Assembly (NCBI GenBank): GCA_017481875.1
Contig: JAFUOP010000038.1
Coordinates: 25,716-89,715 of the forward strand
Length of the DNA stretch: 64,000 nucleotides
Reading direction: 5' to 3'
Source of the DNA: Bacteroidaceae bacterium
GTDB taxonomy: Bacteria > Bacteroidota > Bacteroidia > Bacteroidales > Bacteroidaceae
Position numbers and translations under genes: made by a program
Shown: positions 51,766-60,868 of the stretch, in pieces
How the letters are laid out: every line of letters begins with the position of its first letter
Numbering within the stretch: the first letter of the stretch is position 1
The notes under the pieces: generated by a model
What the model was told of the DNA's origin: nothing
Database searches by the model: none
What the model saw: only the letters and a program-made list of their open reading frames with translations

Positions 51766-52299
51766 ATGAACAAAGAATTATTGCTTTCAAATTTGAGAAA
51801 TATCCCCGACTTTCCTATACCGGGAATTCAGTTTAAGGACGTAACATCACTCTTCAAGAACCCCGCTTGCATGCAGGAGCTCGACAAAGCTCTCTATGAA
51901 ATGTACAAAGATTGCGGCATAACAAAAATTGTAGGCATAGAGTCGCGCGGTTTTGTTATGGCTTCGGCACTTGCCGTAAAACTAAACGCAGGATTCGTAC
52001 CCATTCGCAAACCCGGCAAGCTGCCCGCAGAAACTATAAGCGAAAGCTATGGTAAGGAGTATGGCCGCGACACCATAGAGATACACAAAGACGCTATTGA
52101 TGAGAACGACGTTGTGCTCATTCACGACGACCTTCTTGCAACAGGTGGCACCATGCTTGCTGCATACAACCTTGTAAAGAAACTGAACCCCAAAAGAGTA
52201 ATGATAAACTTCCTTATAGAGCTTGAGGGATTGAAAGGCCGCAGCACATTCCCTGCCGATGCCGAGATTGACTGCTTGCTCACACTCGAAGGCAAATAA
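51766..52299 (+). CDS. apt: Adenine phosphoribosyltransferase
   Basis: 177-residue purine salvage enzyme joining adenine to PRPP. Family features: NIPDFPIPGIQFKDVTSLF at the N-terminus, GIESRGFVMASALA, and the PRPP-binding VVLIHDDLLATGGTMLAA. Follows mnmG and the parS site; uvrC starts at the base after its stop codon. Confidence 0.96.
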   Translation: MNKELLLSNLRNIPDFPIPGIQFKDVTSLFKNPACMQELDKALYEMYKDCGITKIVGIESRGFVMASALAVKLNAGFVPIRKPGKLPAETISESYGKEYGRDTIEIHKDAIDENDVVLIHDDLLATGGTMLAAYNLVKKLNPKRVMINFLIELEGLKGRSTFPADAEIDCLLTLEGK

Positions 52300-54117
52300 A
52301 TGAAAAGGGAGGAGGAAAAGAACAAAAGGGAGGAGCATATAAAAGAGATTGTAAGCAACCTACCCGACTCACCCGGCTGCTACCAATACCTCAACGATGC
52401 CGGGGTAATAATCTACGTGGGCAAGGCAAAGAACCTTAAACGCCGCGTCTCCTCCTACTTTAACAAAGAACAGCAGTCGCTGAAAACACGCCTGTTGGTT
52501 TCAAAGATTGCCGATATAAAATACATTGTGGTAAACAGCGAGGCCGATGCACTGCTTTTGGAGAACAACCTCATAAAGCGGCACAAGCCTCGCTACAACA
52601 TTCTATTGAAAGACGACAAAACCTATCCGTCTATTTGCATAAGCAACGACTACTTTCCAAAGATTTTCAAAACAAGAAAAATAGACAAAAAGTGGGGAAG
52701 GTTCTTTGGCCCATATACAAACGCAGGTGCGTTGCACGCTCTTTTGGAACTTATAAAAGAGCTATACCCCCTGCGCAGCTGCAATCTTAAGATAACGCCC
52801 GAAGCTGTGAGAGCCGGCAAGTTTAATTGTTGCCTGGAATACCAGATTGAGAAATGCTGCGCACCCTGCATTGGTAGAATATCACAGGCCGAATATGCAA
52901 GATACATCGACGAAGTAACAACGATTTTAAAAGGCGACATACGCATTCTACAGGAAAAATTAATTGCCGAAATGCGGTTGAAAGCAGAGAAATTGGATTT
53001 TGAAGGAGCACAAAAAACAAAAGAAAAATATACACTGATAGAGAACTTCCGCAGCCGCAGCGAGGTGGTGAGTTCTTCGCTTAACAACCTCGATGTATTC
53101 TCAATTGAAAGCGACGAGAAAAACGCATTCATCAATTTCCTGCACATCACAAACGGCTGCATAAACCAAGCATTCACCATAGAATACCGTAAAAAACTCG
53201 ATGAAACCGATGAAGAAATATTAACTATGGGCATTATTGAAATGCGCGAACGCTTCAGCAGCCAGGCAAAAGAGATAATACTGCCATTTAATATTGAACT
53301 GCCGCTTGAGGGAGTGAGCATAACACTACCACAAAAGGGCGACAAGGCACGATTGCTTGCTCTGTCGAAACTAAATGTAAAGCAGTACAAAGCCGACCGC
53401 TTGAAGCAGGAAGAAAAACTAAACCCGGAACAAAAAAGCACGCGCTTGATGAAGGAGATTCAAGAGGCTCTGCACCTCGAAAAACTACCGATTATCATTG
53501 AAAGTTTCGACAATTCCAACATACAGGGAAACGATGCTGTTGCAGCGTGCGTTGTGTTCCGCAAGCTAAAACCATCTAAAAAAGATTACAGAAAATACAA
53601 TATTAAAACTGTTGTGGGGGCCGACGATTACGCATCAATGCGCGAGGTTGCAGAAAGACGTTACAGCCGCATAATAGAGGAAGGAGGCGAGCTCCCCAAC
53701 CTGATAATTGCCGATGGCGGTAAAGGACAAATAGAGGCGATACGTAGCATTACCGAAGATAAACTTGGGCTGAACATACCCATTGCAGGCCTTGTAAAAG
53801 ACGGAAAACACCGTACTTCGGAATTGCTCATAAACGGCAATTCAATAGGGCTGAAACAGAACACTACCCTATTCCGCCTTATGACACAGATACAGGACGA
53901 GGTGCACCGCTTTGCTATAACATTCCACCGCAATAAACGCAGCAAAAGATTGACAGAATCGGAGCTGGACAGCATAAAAGGTATTGGCGAAAAGAGCAAA
54001 CAAGCTCTGCTACAACACTTTAAGAGCACAAAACGCATAAAAGAGGCCGGTGCAGAAGATATCGTAGCTATTATTGGCAAGGCAAAAGCAGAAATATTGA
54101 TTAATGCGCTTAAATAG
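52300..54117 (+). CDS. uvrC: Excinuclease ABC subunit C
   Basis: 605 residues, nucleotide-excision repair nuclease. GIY-YIG domain near the N-terminus (SPGCYQYLNDAGVIIYVGKA), a UVR motif in the middle (about 205-240), the RNase H-like endonuclease domain (IIESFDNSNIQGNDAVAACV; LIIADGGKGQ), and C-terminal helix-hairpin-helix motifs (LDSIKGIGEKSKQALLQHF). All are complete. Starts directly after apt. Confidence 0.96.
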   Translation: MKREEEKNKREEHIKEIVSNLPDSPGCYQYLNDAGVIIYVGKAKNLKRRVSSYFNKEQQSLKTRLLVSKIADIKYIVVNSEADALLLENNLIKRHKPRYNILLKDDKTYPSICISNDYFPKIFKTRKIDKKWGRFFGPYTNAGALHALLELIKELYPLRSCNLKITPEAVRAGKFNCCLEYQIEKCCAPCIGRISQAEYARYIDEVTTILKGDIRILQEKLIAEMRLKAEKLDFEGAQKTKEKYTLIENFRSRSEVVSSSLNNLDVFSIESDEKNAFINFLHITNGCINQAFTIEYRKKLDETDEEILTMGIIEMRERFSSQAKEIILPFNIELPLEGVSITLPQKGDKARLLALSKLNVKQYKADRLKQEEKLNPEQKSTRLMKEIQEALHLEKLPIIIESFDNSNIQGNDAVAACVVFRKLKPSKKDYRKYNIKTVVGADDYASMREVAERRYSRIIEEGGELPNLIIADGGKGQIEAIRSITEDKLGLNIPIAGLVKDGKHRTSELLINGNSIGLKQNTTLFRLMTQIQDEVHRFAITFHRNKRSKRLTESELDSIKGIGEKSKQALLQHFKSTKRIKEAGAEDIVAIIGKAKAEILINALK

Positions 54118-54130
54118 ATTAAAAAATAGC

Positions 54131-54138
54131 TACCTTTG
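54131..54138 (+). promoter_or_regulatory. dtd operon promoter -7 box
   Basis: TACCTTTG, an exact TAnnTTTG match followed by TAC, 33 bp before the dtd ATG and just after the uvrC stop. Confidence 0.55.
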
Positions 54139-54170
54139 TACTAAAGCCACACGCAGAAAAGTAAAATACA

Positions 54171-54623
54171 ATGAAAATACTTATACAGAGAGTAAAAAAG
54201 GCTTCCGTTACCGTAGAAGGAGAACTTATATCACTGATAAACAAAGGTTTATTGGTTTTTGTTGGTATATGTAATGAGGACAACGACGAAGACATCGAGT
54301 GGCTCACAAAAAAGATAGCCAACATACGCCTCTTTGACGATGAAAACGGAGTGATGAATCTATCGGTAACCGACATAGGCGGTGAGGTTCTTGCTGTGAG
54401 CCAATTCACACTTATGGCATCGACCAAAAAGGGCAACCGCCCTTCATATATAAAGGCTGCAAAACCCGAGATTTCAGTGCCCCTCTACGAGCAGTTCTGC
54501 AATGAGCTGGAGATAGCCCTCAACAGCTCGATAAAAAGAGGAATCTTTGGTGCAGATATGAAGGTTGAACTAATAAACGACGGGCCTGTTACTATATTTA
54601 TAGACTCAAAAAACAGAGAGTAA
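54171..54623 (+). CDS. dtd: D-aminoacyl-tRNA deacylase
   Basis: 150 residues. Removes D-amino acids mischarged on tRNA. Motifs: LIQRVKKASVTVEGE, the substrate loop AVSQFTLMASTKKGNRPS, and the C-terminal NDGPVTIFIDS. Length is normal. First of dtd, mazG-like and deoC, spaced by 2 bp and then an overlap. Confidence 0.95.
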   Translation: MKILIQRVKKASVTVEGELISLINKGLLVFVGICNEDNDEDIEWLTKKIANIRLFDDENGVMNLSVTDIGGEVLAVSQFTLMASTKKGNRPSYIKAAKPEISVPLYEQFCNELEIALNSSIKRGIFGADMKVELINDGPVTIFIDSKNRE

Positions 54624-54625
54624 GT

Positions 54626-54967
54626 ATGACAATTAAAGAGGCACAAGAGCAGGTCGATGCTTGGATAAAAGAGTATGGAGTGCGCTACTTCAACGAGCTC
54701 ACAAACACCGCAATTCTTGCCGAGGAGGTGGGCGAGGTTGCACGCATAATGGCACGCAAGTATGGCGAGCAATCGTTCAAAGAGGGCGAAAAAAGCGACC
54801 TCGGCGATGAACTTGCCGATGTACTATGGGTGCTGATATGCATCGCTAACCAAACAGACACAGACCTCACTGCGGCATTCCAAAAAAACCTCGATAAAAA
54901 GAGTAAAAGAGATAATAAAAGACATATAAATAACCCTAAATTATACAATGATGAGCGAGAATTGTAA
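54626..54967 (+). CDS. MazG-like nucleotide pyrophosphohydrolase
   Basis: 113 residues, a single MazG-type helical domain with the metal-binding pattern EEVGEVARIMA ... DELADVLWVL. Such short proteins hydrolyse (d)NTPs or modified nucleotides to monophosphates for house-cleaning. Overlaps deoC by 20 bp. Confidence 0.9.
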   Translation: MTIKEAQEQVDAWIKEYGVRYFNELTNTAILAEEVGEVARIMARKYGEQSFKEGEKSDLGDELADVLWVLICIANQTDTDLTAAFQKNLDKKSKRDNKRHINNPKLYNDEREL

Positions 54968-55892
54968 CTGTGGTTGTGGTGGCGAGCATAAACACTACCA
55001 CGCCGAGGAGGAGAGCAAGTACGACTTTGTACTGAGCGAGTATGCACCCGCAATGAGCGACAACGAGGTTGCCGCCGCTGTGAAAAAACTTATTGATGAG
55101 AAGGTTGAAGAGAACAACACACAAGAGGTAAAGAAGTTCCTTTTCAACTGCATAGACCTCACTACTCTCAAATGCACCGACAGCGAGGAGAGCGTGCTTA
55201 AATTCACCGAGAAAGTAAATGAATTCGAGGATAAATACCCCGACCTTAAGAACGTTGCCGCAATATGCGTATATCCTAATTTTGCAAAGATTGTGAGCCA
55301 GTCGCTGGAGGTTGAGAACGTTGGTATCGCCTGCGTGTCGGGCGGCTTCCCCTCATCGCAAACTTTCCAAGAGATAAAAGTGGCAGAGACAGCAATGGCA
55401 ATACACGACGGTGCAACAGAAATTGACATTGTGCTTAGTGTGGGTAAATTCCTGAGCGGGGACTACGAAGGCGTATGCGACGAAATACAGGAGCTAAAAA
55501 GCGTATGCGGAGAAAAACACCTAAAAGTGATTTTGGAGACCGGTGCACTGAAAACAGCCGAAAACATTAAAAAAGCGTCCATTTTATCGATGTATTCCGG
55601 CGCCGATTTCATAAAAACATCTACCGGAAAAGAGTCGCCTGCCGCAACACCCGAGGCTGCATACGTTATGTGTAGCACCATAAAGGAGTACTACCAAAAG
55701 ACAGGCCGTAAAATTGGTTTTAAGCCCGCAGGAGGCATTAACACCGTGCACGATGCACTTGTGTATTACACAATAGTAAAAGAGCTCTTAGGCGAGGAAT
55801 GGCTCACAAACGAACTGTTCCGCTTGGGCACAAGCCGCCTTGCAAATCTATGCCTTGGCGAAATTACAGGCGAGGAGACAAAATTCTTTTAA
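54948..55892 (+). CDS. deoC: Deoxyribose-phosphate aldolase with Cys/His-rich N-terminus
   Basis: 314 residues. The TIM-barrel aldolase core carries the Schiff-base Lys in SGADFIKTSTGKES and the conserved GFKPAGGI. It catalyses cleavage of deoxyribose 5-phosphate in nucleoside catabolism. Unusual is the N-terminal CNCGCGGEHKHYH (residues 6-18: Cys 6, 8, 10 and His 14, 16, 18), a likely metal-binding tag not needed for the aldolase fold. Two adjacent ATGs (54948, 54951) are possible starts. Ends before a strong bidirectional terminator. Confidence 0.93.
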   Translation: MMSENCNCGCGGEHKHYHAEEESKYDFVLSEYAPAMSDNEVAAAVKKLIDEKVEENNTQEVKKFLFNCIDLTTLKCTDSEESVLKFTEKVNEFEDKYPDLKNVAAICVYPNFAKIVSQSLEVENVGIACVSGGFPSSQTFQEIKVAETAMAIHDGATEIDIVLSVGKFLSGDYEGVCDEIQELKSVCGEKHLKVILETGALKTAENIKKASILSMYSGADFIKTSTGKESPAATPEAAYVMCSTIKEYYQKTGRKIGFKPAGGINTVHDALVYYTIVKELLGEEWLTNELFRLGTSRLANLCLGEITGEETKFF

Positions 55893-55906
55893 AAAACAGA
55901 GAACAT

Positions 55907-55952
55907 AAATAGCATAAAAAACCACGCTTAAGCGTGGTTTTTTATGCTATTT
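55907..55952. terminator. Loopless 46-bp bidirectional terminator
   Basis: Perfect palindrome with 23-bp arms centred at 55929/55930; core ACCACGCTTAAGCGTGGT with A6 before and T6 after. It serves deoC (plus) and the polyprenyl synthase gene (minus), whose TAG stop lies within the right arm. Confidence 0.9.
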
Positions 55953-56921
55953 ATTACGAGATATCACATAATCTAAATATGCTACCAGAGCATTGCGGCA
56001 ATCGGCAGGAATTGCACAGGGGAGCATAGAGAGAGCCTCCGCGCGTAAATACTCTATCCTATCGAGAGCATACTGCACACCACCCTCGCTTTTCGACAGT
56101 TCTATAAGTGATTCTATATCCTTTTCATCGAGTTCTTTTTCAGCAGCCAATTTCTCATTAATAACTGCTACGACAGGTGCTTTTGAAGTGCGCAATACAT
56201 ATAGCGCAGGCAGGGTAATTTTTCCCTCGCGCATATCACTGCCTGTGGGCTTGCCAATGTCTCCTTCATAATAGTCGAAGATGTCATCTTTTATCTGAAA
56301 ACAGATGCCCAGTAACTCGCCAAAGCGACGGAATTCTGCAGCTTGCTGCACTGCGGCTCCTGCCGACAATGCACCAATATATGCACAAGATGCAAAGAGC
56401 GAGGCTGTTTTTCCTTTTATTATGTTCAAGTAACTTTCTTCGGAATATACCCCGGTTTTTTGTGCCTGTAACTGCATCATTTCTCCACTCGACAGTGCAC
56501 AACCCAACTGCGATAATTGTTCGATTATTTCGAGATTTTTTGTTTTTGCAGCATTGTTCAATGCAAGCGAGAAAAGATAATCTCCTGTGAGTATTGCTAT
56601 ACGGTTATTATAAAGAGCGTTCAGCGACGGACGGCTGCGGCGCATAGGGCTTTCATCAACTACATCATCGTGCAAAAGACTTGCTGTGTGCAACAGCTCG
56701 AGCGAAGCTGCAGCAGCGTGTGTGGCCGGCAATACAGAGCCACAGCTCTTTGCAACAAGCAACAAAAGCATTGGGCGCATCATTTTACCCACAGAGCCGG
56801 AAACACTATTCAAAGCACTATTCAGCAGAGGGACTTCGCTGCTGAACTGTGATCTAAAGTACTCCTTAAAAGCTGTGAATTCCTGCTTTATAGGTGCTTG
56901 TATGGCCGATAATTTATCCAT
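55947..56921 (-). CDS. Polyprenyl (trans-isoprenyl) diphosphate synthase
   Basis: 324 residues from the ATG at 56921 (MDKLSAIQAPI). The frame is open to 56993, but a promoter box at 57017-57010 would leave that start almost no leader, and the extra 24 residues look non-coding. Two aspartate-rich motifs are visible: LLHDDVVDESPMRRSRPS and QIKDDIFDYYEGD. Makes a long-chain isoprenoid, probably the menaquinone side chain or a similar chain; the length specificity cannot be read reliably. Confidence 0.92.
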   Translation of the reverse strand: MDKLSAIQAPIKQEFTAFKEYFRSQFSSEVPLLNSALNSVSGSVGKMMRPMLLLLVAKSCGSVLPATHAAAASLELLHTASLLHDDVVDESPMRRSRPSLNALYNNRIAILTGDYLFSLALNNAAKTKNLEIIEQLSQLGCALSSGEMMQLQAQKTGVYSEESYLNIIKGKTASLFASCAYIGALSAGAAVQQAAEFRRFGELLGICFQIKDDIFDYYEGDIGKPTGSDMREGKITLPALYVLRTSKAPVVAVINEKLAAEKELDEKDIESLIELSKSEGGVQYALDRIEYLRAEALSMLPCAIPADCRNALVAYLDYVISRNK

Positions 56922-57009
56922 ATTAAAGTAATGCGGCAGTTTTATTTGTTGTTTCAATATATTTATATCCGTTTTAATAAAATTTGAGAACATTTACCGC
57001 TTAACAACG

Positions 57010-57017
57010 CAAAAGTA
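57010..57017 (-). promoter_or_regulatory. Promoter -7 box of the polyprenyl synthase gene
   Basis: TACTTTTG on the minus strand, an exact TAnnTTTG match, giving a leader of about 80 nt to the ATG at 56921. Confidence 0.5.
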
Positions 57018-57083
57018 ATAAAAAAGAATATGGTTAGTGTTATAATTTTTGTATTTTTACGTTCAATTTGTATTTATTAGAAG

Positions 57084-59906
57084 ATGGACAAACTATTTCT
57101 GCTCGATGCCTACGCACTTATATACCGTGCTTACTACGCTTTTATAAAAAGCCCAAGAATAAATTCAAAGGGATTCAACACTTCGGCAATTCTCGGATTT
57201 GTGAACACGCTCGAAGATGTTCTGAAGAAAGAGAACCCCACACATATTGGTATTGCTTTCGACCCCCGTGGAAAAACATTCCGCCACGAGGCATACGAGC
57301 AATACAAAGCACAGCGCGAGGAGACTCCCGAGGTTATACGCGAGTCGGTTCCGGTGATAAAAGAGATTATAAAAGCCTACAACATACCCGTATTCGAGGT
57401 ACCAGGCTATGAGGCCGACGACGTGGTGGGAACACTTGCAAAAGAGGCGGAAAAAAGGGGAATTATTACATATATGATGACCCCCGACAAGGACTACGGA
57501 CAGCTCGTTTCGGACAATGTTTTCATCTACCGCCCCAAGTATGGCGACAAGGAGTTCGAGGTAATGGGTGTTGAACGGGTGAAGGAGAAATTCGGCATAG
57601 AACGCACCGAACAGGTGATAGACCTCCTGGGCCTTATGGGCGATGCAAGCGACAACATACCCGGCTGCCCGGGAGTGGGAGAAAAAACCGCACAAAAGCT
57701 CATTGCCGAATTTGACAGCATCGACGGCTTGCTTGCAAACACCGACAAACTAAAAGGAGCACTCAAGACAAAGGTTGAGGAGAACAGGGAAAAAATTCTC
57801 TTCAGCAAATTCCTTGCAACCATAAAAACCGACGTCCCTATTGAACTCGATATGGAGGCTCTAAAAAGAAAGCCGGCCAATGAAGCCGAGCTTACTCGTT
57901 TGCTCGACTTTTACGAACTGCGTGCACTAAAGGAGCGAGTGAAGAAAACCAGCTTTGCCCCTTCACTCTTCGACGCACCCGCCGAGGAAGATAGCACGGA
58001 GAAAAAGAGCAAAAGCAAAAAAAATGACTCTCTCCAACCCTCTCTCTTTGATTTTTTTCCCGCCGAAGATACGGGCGATGAAAAAAATTCCAGCCATTTG
58101 AGCTTAAAAGACACCCCACACAGCTATAAACTCCTTGATACAGAAGATGATATACATAATTTTATCGCTGCTATAAAAAATTGCGAAACTGTGTGCATAG
58201 ACACCGAAACCACAAGCACCAACGCTTTGGAAGCCGAGCTTGTTGGAATTTCACTCTCGGTGCGTGAGGGCGAGGCGGTTTACATACCCATTGCCGCCGA
58301 CAGAGCAGCCGCCACCACCCGACTCCAAATTCTACGCCCCGTCATAGAAGACGAAAAAATATGCAAGGTGGGGCAAAACATAAAATACGACCTCACTGTG
58401 CTTGGCAACTACGGCGTGGAACTTCGCGGTAAAATGTTCGACACTATGATTGCCCACTACGTACTGCAACCCGAGCTTTACCACGGAATGGATTACCTTG
58501 CCGAAATTTACCTCAACTACGAGACCATAAAGATAACCGAGCTTATTGGCCCAAAGGGAAAGAACCAAAAAAATATGCGCGACCTTGCACCTGCCGATAT
58601 CTGCGATTATGCCTGTGAAGATGCCGACATAACACTGCGCCTGAAGAATATTTTGGAGAAGGAGATAAAAGAGGCCGGCATAGAGGAACTATTTTATAAA
58701 ATAGAGATGCCGCTCATACCCGTACTTGCATATATGGAACGCAACGGAGCACGCATAGACACCAATGCCCTGCGCGAAACATCGGCACTTCTTGGCAAGC
58801 GACTCGACGAGATTGAGGAGGAAATATTCACACAAGCAGGCGAGCCGTTCAACATTGCATCACCCAAGCAGGTGGGCGACATACTTTTTGGTAAACTAAG
58901 AATTGTTGAAAAGCCCAAAAAGACAAAGACCGGCCAGTTTGTAACATCGGAGGAGGTGCTTGCACAGCTGCAAAACCGCCACCCTATTGTAAAAAATATT
59001 TTACAATACCGAGGCCTTAAAAAACTATTGAGCACATACATCGACAGCCTGCCCGCGCTTGTCAACAACCGCACAGGAAAGATACATACATCGTACAACC
59101 AAACAGTAACTGCCACCGGCCGATTGAGCTCAAGCAACCCCAACCTGCAAAACATACCCATACGCGACGAAGAGGGCAAGGAGGTGCGCAAGGCATTTAT
59201 CCCCGACGATGGCTGTCTCTTCCTCTCGGTCGATTATTCGCAGATAGAATTGCGCATTATGGCACACCTGAGCGGTGATAGCAATATGATTGAGGACTTC
59301 CGCAGCGGTTACGATATTCACGCGGCAACAGCGGCAAAAATATACAAAAAGCCCATTGAAGAGGTAACAAAAGACGAACGACGCAAAGCAAAGGTTGCAA
59401 ACTTCGGTATCATATACGGAATATCGGTATTCGGCCTTGCCGAGCGTATGAACGTAAACCGCTTCGAAGCAAAAACACTCATAGACAACTATTTTGAAAC
59501 ATACAAAGGGGTAGCCGATTACATTGAAAAATGTAAACAAGACGCCAAGCTCAACGGCTATGTAGAAACCGTGTTCAAGCGCAAGCGTTACCTACCCGAC
59601 ATAAACTCGCACAATGCAGTGGTGCGCGGGTATGCCGAGCGAAATGCTGTGAACGCACCCATACAGGGAAGTGCAGCCGACATTATTAAGGTGGCAATGA
59701 TAAACATATACCGCCGTATGAAGGAGCAGCAGATGCGCTCCACAATGATACTGCAGGTGCACGACGAACTTAACTTCAACGTGGTGCCCAATGAAAAGGA
59801 GGCTGTGCAAGCAATTGTGGTCGAGGAGATGCAGCAGGCATTTGCAATGAAGGTGCCCCTTGTTGCCGACTATGGCTGGGGTGCAAACTGGTTGGAAGCA
59901 CATTGA
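57084..59906 (+). CDS. polA: DNA polymerase I
   Basis: 940 residues with all three activities: an N-terminal 5' nuclease (about 1-300, FEVPGYEADDVVGTLA), a 3'-5' proofreading exonuclease (about 330-530, VCIDTETTSTNALEAELVG), and the polymerase domain with motif A VDYSQIELRIMAHLSGD, motif B RRKAKVANFGIIYGISVFGL and motif C LQVHDELNF. Intact and full length. Divergent from the polyprenyl synthase gene. Confidence 0.97.
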   Translation: MDKLFLLDAYALIYRAYYAFIKSPRINSKGFNTSAILGFVNTLEDVLKKENPTHIGIAFDPRGKTFRHEAYEQYKAQREETPEVIRESVPVIKEIIKAYNIPVFEVPGYEADDVVGTLAKEAEKRGIITYMMTPDKDYGQLVSDNVFIYRPKYGDKEFEVMGVERVKEKFGIERTEQVIDLLGLMGDASDNIPGCPGVGEKTAQKLIAEFDSIDGLLANTDKLKGALKTKVEENREKILFSKFLATIKTDVPIELDMEALKRKPANEAELTRLLDFYELRALKERVKKTSFAPSLFDAPAEEDSTEKKSKSKKNDSLQPSLFDFFPAEDTGDEKNSSHLSLKDTPHSYKLLDTEDDIHNFIAAIKNCETVCIDTETTSTNALEAELVGISLSVREGEAVYIPIAADRAAATTRLQILRPVIEDEKICKVGQNIKYDLTVLGNYGVELRGKMFDTMIAHYVLQPELYHGMDYLAEIYLNYETIKITELIGPKGKNQKNMRDLAPADICDYACEDADITLRLKNILEKEIKEAGIEELFYKIEMPLIPVLAYMERNGARIDTNALRETSALLGKRLDEIEEEIFTQAGEPFNIASPKQVGDILFGKLRIVEKPKKTKTGQFVTSEEVLAQLQNRHPIVKNILQYRGLKKLLSTYIDSLPALVNNRTGKIHTSYNQTVTATGRLSSSNPNLQNIPIRDEEGKEVRKAFIPDDGCLFLSVDYSQIELRIMAHLSGDSNMIEDFRSGYDIHAATAAKIYKKPIEEVTKDERRKAKVANFGIIYGISVFGLAERMNVNRFEAKTLIDNYFETYKGVADYIEKCKQDAKLNGYVETVFKRKRYLPDINSHNAVVRGYAERNAVNAPIQGSAADIIKVAMINIYRRMKEQQMRSTMILQVHDELNFNVVPNEKEAVQAIVVEEMQQAFAMKVPLVADYGWGANWLEAH

Positions 59907-59922
59907 GATAATTTATAAAGAG

Positions 59923-59944
59923 AAAAGGCTGAATTCAGCCTTTT
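59923..59944 (+). terminator. Terminator after polA
   Basis: Palindrome with arms AAAAGGCTGAA/TTCAGCCTTTT running into TTTTTT, 16 bp after the polA stop. Confidence 0.85.
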
Positions 59945-60068
59945 TTGCAGGGAGATGAATAAAAAGGTGTAGTTTAAGGCTTTTGCAAACGAGCAAAACA
60001 TAAAGTTTACTTTAATGTTTTACTGCGAGTGCAGCCAAATTTGGGGAACCAAATACACTTTTTAGTCA
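59942..60068. repeat. Second, shorter copy of the MITE-like element
   Basis: Matches 42370-42473 and then 42611-42647, with only a few base differences, but carries one 48-bp motif (59984-60031) instead of two. The right terminal repeat ACTTTTTAGTCA is intact (60057-60068); the left terminal repeat is absent, replaced by the polA terminator. It fills the gap between polA and the ECF operon promoter. Confidence 0.7.
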
Positions 60069-60076
60069 TCTTCTTT

Positions 60077-60105
60077 TGTAACCTTTCGGCAGGTACCCGT
60101 GTCTA
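60077..60105 (+). promoter_or_regulatory. ECF sigma-type promoter upstream of the sigma operon
   Basis: TGTAACCTTT (60077-60086), with the AAC core typical of ECF -35 elements, and CGTGTCTA (60098-60105) as the -10, in ECF-like spacing. No TAnnTTTG is seen. It lies 50 bp before the first gene of an operon that itself encodes an ECF sigma factor, so autoregulation is likely. Confidence 0.6.
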
Positions 60106-60154
60106 ACATACGGTACCGAAAAAAAGTCATAACCACTAAAAACAGAAAAAAGCG

Positions 60155-60856
60155 ATGAAACAAATTGTAAAAACCATTCTTTTTGTGGCAATCATAGCCA
60201 TACTGCCCACACTATCGGAGGCACAAACAGACCACAAACAGTGGATGGAACTTGCCGAGCAGGGATACATAACCAAAGAGGAGGCTGCCACAGCCATTGA
60301 TAAATTAGAATTGGAGAGGATGGAAAACACCCGCTTGGCTATGGAACAGAACCACGAAAAAGATATGCGACAGGCAGCAATTAAACATAGTGAGAAAATC
60401 TGCCGAGCCATAATACCCATTGTGGCAATCATAGCCATAACAGGCGGTATTGTATTGGTTTCTATGCTTGCCTTCCGCAACCTACGGCGCAAAGACGAGC
60501 AAAAGAAAGAAATGTTTAACAAACTCATTGACAAAGGTGTTTTCACACAGGGAGAAGCGGTGAACCTCGAACTTTTCAATGCACAAAAAAGCGTTACCAC
60601 GGGCAAGAATTTCATTACCGATGCAACTATTGCAGGTATAGGCTTCGGCTTTATCAACGTAGGCAACGCATGGGCCGATATAATATTAGCCTTTGCAAAT
60701 ATACTCTTTTGGGTGGGTATTTTGCGCCTCACCGTGCGCACAGCCATAGCTATTGCAAAATTCGTAAAAGATAAAAAAGTTAATAAAAAGGTTGAAAACG
60801 GTTCCACGGAAAGCACCGCTGCACCCGCCCCGGCTGCTGAAGAAACGAATGAATAA
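60155..60856 (+). CDS. DUF6249-like membrane protein
   Basis: 233 residues. Signal peptide or first helix (1-23), a short helical stretch with Glu/Lys (about 30-75), a membrane helix (about 86-107, IIPIVAIIAITGGIVLVSML), a cytoplasmic helix, then two weaker membrane segments (about 155-210) and an acidic, Ala/Pro-rich tail. Resembles the DUF6249 proteins commonly found upstream of ECF sigma genes in Bacteroidota. It may take part in regulating the sigma factor. Starts 12 bp before the sigma gene. Confidence 0.7.
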   Translation: MKQIVKTILFVAIIAILPTLSEAQTDHKQWMELAEQGYITKEEAATAIDKLELERMENTRLAMEQNHEKDMRQAAIKHSEKICRAIIPIVAIIAITGGIVLVSMLAFRNLRRKDEQKKEMFNKLIDKGVFTQGEAVNLELFNAQKSVTTGKNFITDATIAGIGFGFINVGNAWADIILAFANILFWVGILRLTVRTAIAIAKFVKDKKVNKKVENGSTESTAAPAPAAEETNE

Positions 60857-60868
60857 AGAGCCGATGCA

